NCBI GenBank assembly: GCA_010909165.1
Contig: VJWM01000103.1
Span: 930,001 to 994,000, forward strand
Reading direction: 5' to 3'
Length of the DNA stretch: 64,000 nt
From: Anthoceros angustus
Taxonomy: Eukaryota; Streptophyta; Anthocerotopsida; Anthocerotales; Anthocerotaceae
A program made the translations under genes and the position numbers. Shown piece after piece: positions 60,546 to 64,000 of this stretch; the stretch's first letter is position 1, and the number at the start of each line of letters is the position of its first letter. A model generated the notes under the pieces. That model searched no databases. It was not told where the DNA came from and was given only the letters and a program-made list of their open reading frames with translations.

Positions 60546-60701
60546 AGGTACTTGAGGTGGATGGGTCCTTACCAGTGGTGCAGTGTGCAAATGGGTCCGT
60601 TCAACTCGGCCTGATGGATGGATTGCCAACCCGGGTGAGCGGGTGGCGGGTGAAAATACCATGCCTAGTGTTGGCGGAGGCATGCAGATGAGAAAGGAGT
60701 A
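60546..60701 (+). pseudogene. Gypsy integrase tail and polypurine tract
   Basis: Second copy of 59,105-59,253 (VDGSLPVVQCANGSVQL, SGWRVK), ending in the tract GATGAGAAAGGAGTA at 60,687-60,701, the likely plus-strand primer. Confidence 0.7.
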
Positions 60702-62349
60702 TGTGGGCTACGGACTTCCTTGGGGTTAGGAATAAGTGGGGTTTTGTTTTTTTGTAGGTTGGAATAGTAAAATAAAGGCGGAAAGGAGGAATAAGCACGG
60801 ATGGCGCTCGGACGGACTTGAGTAAGCAAGCGGACCACTCCGGACTAAGCGGACCACTCCGGAGTAAGCGGACCCGTGACTGCCGACTCGGACTACACTC
60901 TGACAAGTCAGGAAGCTCGGATACCCTTGGTCTGGCAGGGGTAAGTCAGGACCCCACTAGTCGAGCAGGATAAGCACGGGAAAGCAACTTTGAATTGAGT
61001 CGGGAGGACGGACTGGAGGCACCACGTCACCCTCGGCGGGAGGCGGACCTCGAGGTCAGGAAGGCGAGGCGAGGAAGAAGGCCCGGGGATAGTGTGCAGG
61101 GACCTTGGGGGCGTTGTTGACGGAGCGGTGAGAGGAGCAGCGGAGGAGGCGGGAGGCGGCGAATGTGGCGGAGGCACCCACCTCACCATGGAAGAAGGGG
61201 GCCGAGGGAGTCGCTTGGGCGATCGGGAGCAGTGGAAGGACTCAGGAGAGCCACGGAGGTCCCGTGAGGAAGAAACCGGAGTTCGGACCACGGTCCGGAC
61301 TCTGAAGGAAAACCGGACCACAGTGGGACCTCGGAAAGGAAGGCCGGACCACAGGTCCGGACCCCGAGACAAGGTCCGGACCTAGGCGGACTCGGGAAAT
61401 AAGGCGGACTCTGAGTTGGGAGTCGAGGCAGACCTCGAGGTCCGAGCTGCGGCGATGAGGAGGGGCGCCGACTTACGCTAGGGAGGCGGAATGGCCGGTG
61501 GCCCCGGCCGAGGACCAGGGAGGCCGAGGGAGGATGACGTCGTAATGTGGCGGTTGTCGGTGCCCGATAACGAGTTGCGGGAGGAGGGCCCGCCTCACGG
61601 ATCATCCGATTAGGCGCCACAGCGGGAGATTGGACCACCCATCCGAGCGGAACCAGAATCTTCCAGCCCACCGCCAGAGGAGATAGGGGAAATAGGATGG
61701 TAGGCGGCGATTAGGGCATCTTGGGCTGGCCGCCATCCGAATAGGGGTGTAATAAAGGCCGACCTTGGGGGCGTAGTATAAGAGAGGCCGCTCTAGTAAA
61801 GTATCTTTCTCTTGGTGTTGATGCAGCGTTCTTGCGGACCCTTGGGCGTCTTCACGCGAGTCACAGCGAGCGCGACGACTCGGGAGGCGATCAAGGTCTG
61901 ATGACGGACTTAACGTGGTGGTGTGCGAGGGAAGGGCGGTGAGGACCCTTGTTCGTCGAGGCGGTCCAACGTCGGCGGGCCGGAGCGTGTGAGCCGGAGG
62001 TACCGGGAGGTGTGCGAGCCGGACGGAGAGGCCGGCGGAGCAACGTGGAGGTCCGATGTAACCACTTGCGTTCTTTTCCAAGGTTGATAAGCGTAGAGGC
62101 GATGAGGAGCGGATGAAGAAGCAGTGGAGCGGACGCACGGGTCCTTAAGCGTTTGGCCACAGGGCTGTTCGGTGAAGCGTTATAAATAGCTGGTGTAAGC
62201 GAAGATTGAGTGTGTTAAGGTGAAGTGGACCAAGAAAGGTGAGAATCGGTGGCAAAGCCGCAACGGAGCTATCATTCTCTTGGGAGCGGACTCCATACCA
62301 CAACGACAGGATTGTGCGCGCGGCATCCATCGGTGAAAGTCGCGCCACA
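60702..62349 (+). mobile_element. Gypsy LTR, copy 4, full length
   Basis: TGTGGGCTACGG to GCGCCACA, 1,648 bp, TATA box at 62,181. Flanked by a polypurine tract on the left and a primer site on the right, so it serves as 3' LTR of one copy and 5' LTR of the next. Confidence 0.85.
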
Positions 62350-62352
62350 TTT

Positions 62353-62369
62353 TGGCGCCGTTGCGGGGA
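62353..62369 (+). other. Primer-binding site, tRNA-Asp type
   Basis: TGGCGCCGTTGCGGGGA, three bases after the LTR end. This is the tRNA-Asp site used by Tat/Athila-type gypsy elements with one C missing. Confidence 0.8.
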
Positions 62370-62567
62370 AATCGTTCCGTAGCAAGCGTGGATGCGTGGA
62401 GGCGTGAGGTAGTTAAGGACGGTGCTAAGAGAGCGGACGTTGTGGCCCCGCGTGCTCCGAGCGAGAGAGGAGCTCGAGGCGAGACACCGGCCGCGGGAGC
62501 GGTGGACTTGCCGGACCAAAGCGTAAGCGCCGGGAAGTAAGGAGCGGTTCCTCAAACTTTGCGGCGC

Positions 62568-64000
62568 ATGGCAACAACGTCGACCAAACAGCGTACTCCA
62601 TCTTTGGAGGTAAGAAGGAGAGAGACCTTTGTGGAGGATTTCGTGTCGCCAACTTCAATGGGAGGATCGGATGCCGCGGCTCATCCGGTCAAGGGGTTCT
62701 CAGGACAGCTCGGTGTCGAAGAGTATCGGCCACCCGGAATGCCCCACCCTCGTTGAAGGATGCCTTCTTAGAGCGATTCGTGGAATTGACCAAGAATGTG
62801 TCCAAACTCGAGAACACAGGCGAGGCAAGAGGAGAAGTTGGGATCGTACATCGAGCGGTTCTGCCGAGGATCGACACCACCCACCACCATGCGGTGATGC
62901 GTTGGGCGGGCTTACCAAAGCCAATGGCTAAACACGCGTCCGTTGGCGAAGATGTGAGCAAGGCGGTCCGGGGCGGTGAAGAATCGATGCACCAGCGGAG
63001 CGCTCTAGGAGGAAGAAGAAGAAGAAGCGGGGTTGGACTCAAGATGAAGAGTCTTGGAGGAGGATGATGAGACCGAGGTGGCATCGGAGGAGGAGGAAGA
63101 GGACTCGAGGAAGAATGAGGATGCCATGGAAGAAGAAGAACCTCGTCAAGAAATAAGAAGAAGCCCGTGAGAAGCGGAGGGTGGAAGAAGGAGGTTATGA
63201 TACACCGCCGGAGAGGTTGCGACCCAACTCCTCAAAGTAGCGGGCGAGGAAGATTTGGAAAAGTGATGAAGAGGGTGGAGGTTGACGATCAACCAAGTGA
63301 AGGACAAAGAGCGGCGGGCGGCCACCACCCGAACCCATCTGGTGTGCGGTGCACCACGGCATGGGCACTCAAAGTGCCCCTCCGGACCTGAAGTGGAGTC
63401 GATTATGGGAGGAGTCCGAGGAATGGGAGGATGCTTACAGTGCAAGAAGCCCCCGGCGCGATCCGATGTATCCAGCGGAGGTCCATCCATACACCGCCCC
63501 CGATGCAACCCCGAATGGGAGGACCACCGAATCCTTGCGGCGTGGTCATTTGGCTGTGGGAACCCGGGCACTACTCCAACGTGTCCCATATCCCAGCAGG
63601 TAATGGAGATTTTGAACGGTTGTGTGGGGATTATGGCGGGCATGGCGGCGATGCCTTGTGTCCAACCTCGTCAAGCAGTGCTGCCACTCCAGAGCGGCCG
63701 ACCACGACGCCTCCCTTCCTAAAGGCCCGTGCTACAAATTGAGGATGCAGTGGCGGAGTTGCAAGAGGGAGTCCAAGAGCTAATGTGGTCCGTGGTCCCG
63801 GATCTTTGTTTGGTGATTGTGATGCCATCCAGTTGGAGTTGCACGAGATGATGCCTCGCGCACATCCGCAAAAGGTGAGGATCTGTGCTGCAGCGTTGCC
63901 AGCGTAAAGTACCTCCGGCGAGCTAGAATGGATTTGGTCTTAGAAGCATTGTTCGAGGCCAAGTTGTGCGCCCGATTTAAAGCGGCATTGTTGTGACAAA
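62568..64000 (+). pseudogene. Ty3/gypsy gag, copy 2, runs off window
   Basis: Starts MATTSTKQRTPSLE about 200 bp after the primer site. Later frames contain DAFLERFVELTKNVSKLEN, KPMAKHASVGEDVSKAV and, near 63,340, a CGAPRHGHSKC-like zinc-knuckle remnant. Frameshifts at about 62,755, 63,065 and 63,280 at least. Colinear with 51,582-52,760; the two copies diverge after about 63,730. Confidence 0.7.

Noticed and set aside
1-64000. Transfer RNA or ribosomal RNA genes
   Set aside because: No cloverleaf with conserved arms or rRNA core was recognised on either strand; the tRNA-like matches are retroelement primer sites only.

Overview
The window is nuclear DNA of a eukaryote, most likely a seed-free land plant of the Selaginella type. 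Genes have many short GT-AG introns (about 60-180 bp). The left edge carries the end of a centriolar SAS-6 gene, which fits a plant with flagellated sperm. The MFS, TBC and mTERF genes are of plant types, and the repeats are Ty1/copia, Ty3/gypsy, CACTA and MULE elements. The species call is inference.

Layout: (1) 1-10,550 is compact and genic: SAS-6 (+, 5' part missing), two tandem UNE2-like MFS transporters (-) and a complete TBC1D13-type Rab-GAP (-). (2) 9,973-20,780 is a mosaic in which the 5' end and upstream region of the TBC gene is copied twice more and mixed with LINE endonuclease fragments and copia LTR, primer-site and RNase H fragments. (3) 20,781-27,990 holds a copia gag start and otherwise unrecognised DNA. 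(4) 27,990-33,410 is a set of decayed, partly tandem CACTA transposase copies on the minus strand. (5) 33,412-37,419 holds a broken copia RT/RNase H and small tandem repeats. (6) 37,420-39,545 is an intact mTERF gene (-). (7) 40,363-42,455 is a broken MULE transposase with a SWIM finger. (8) 42,456-47,922 is unrecognised DNA with one clean 210-residue minus-strand ORF. (9) 47,923-64,000 is a Ty3/gypsy element (LTR, tRNA-Asp primer site, gag, protease, RT, RNase H, integrase) whose pieces alternate, in order, with copied pieces of 42,070-48,230.

The host genes read cleanly once spliced: coordinates below give uninterrupted proteins of 524, 515, 483 and about 477 residues. The repeats do not. 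Their copies differ mostly by 1-4 bp indels, and the indels follow a rule: CAG or CTG in one copy is CG (sometimes CCG) in the other. The same rule appears in LINE, copia, CACTA, gypsy and anonymous repeats. The repeat blocks also join each other at short shared sequences of about 7-14 bp. These two patterns are the main result. Either they reflect an unusual mutational and recombinational history of silenced repeats, or they are systematic consensus and assembly errors in methylated repeats; raw reads would decide.
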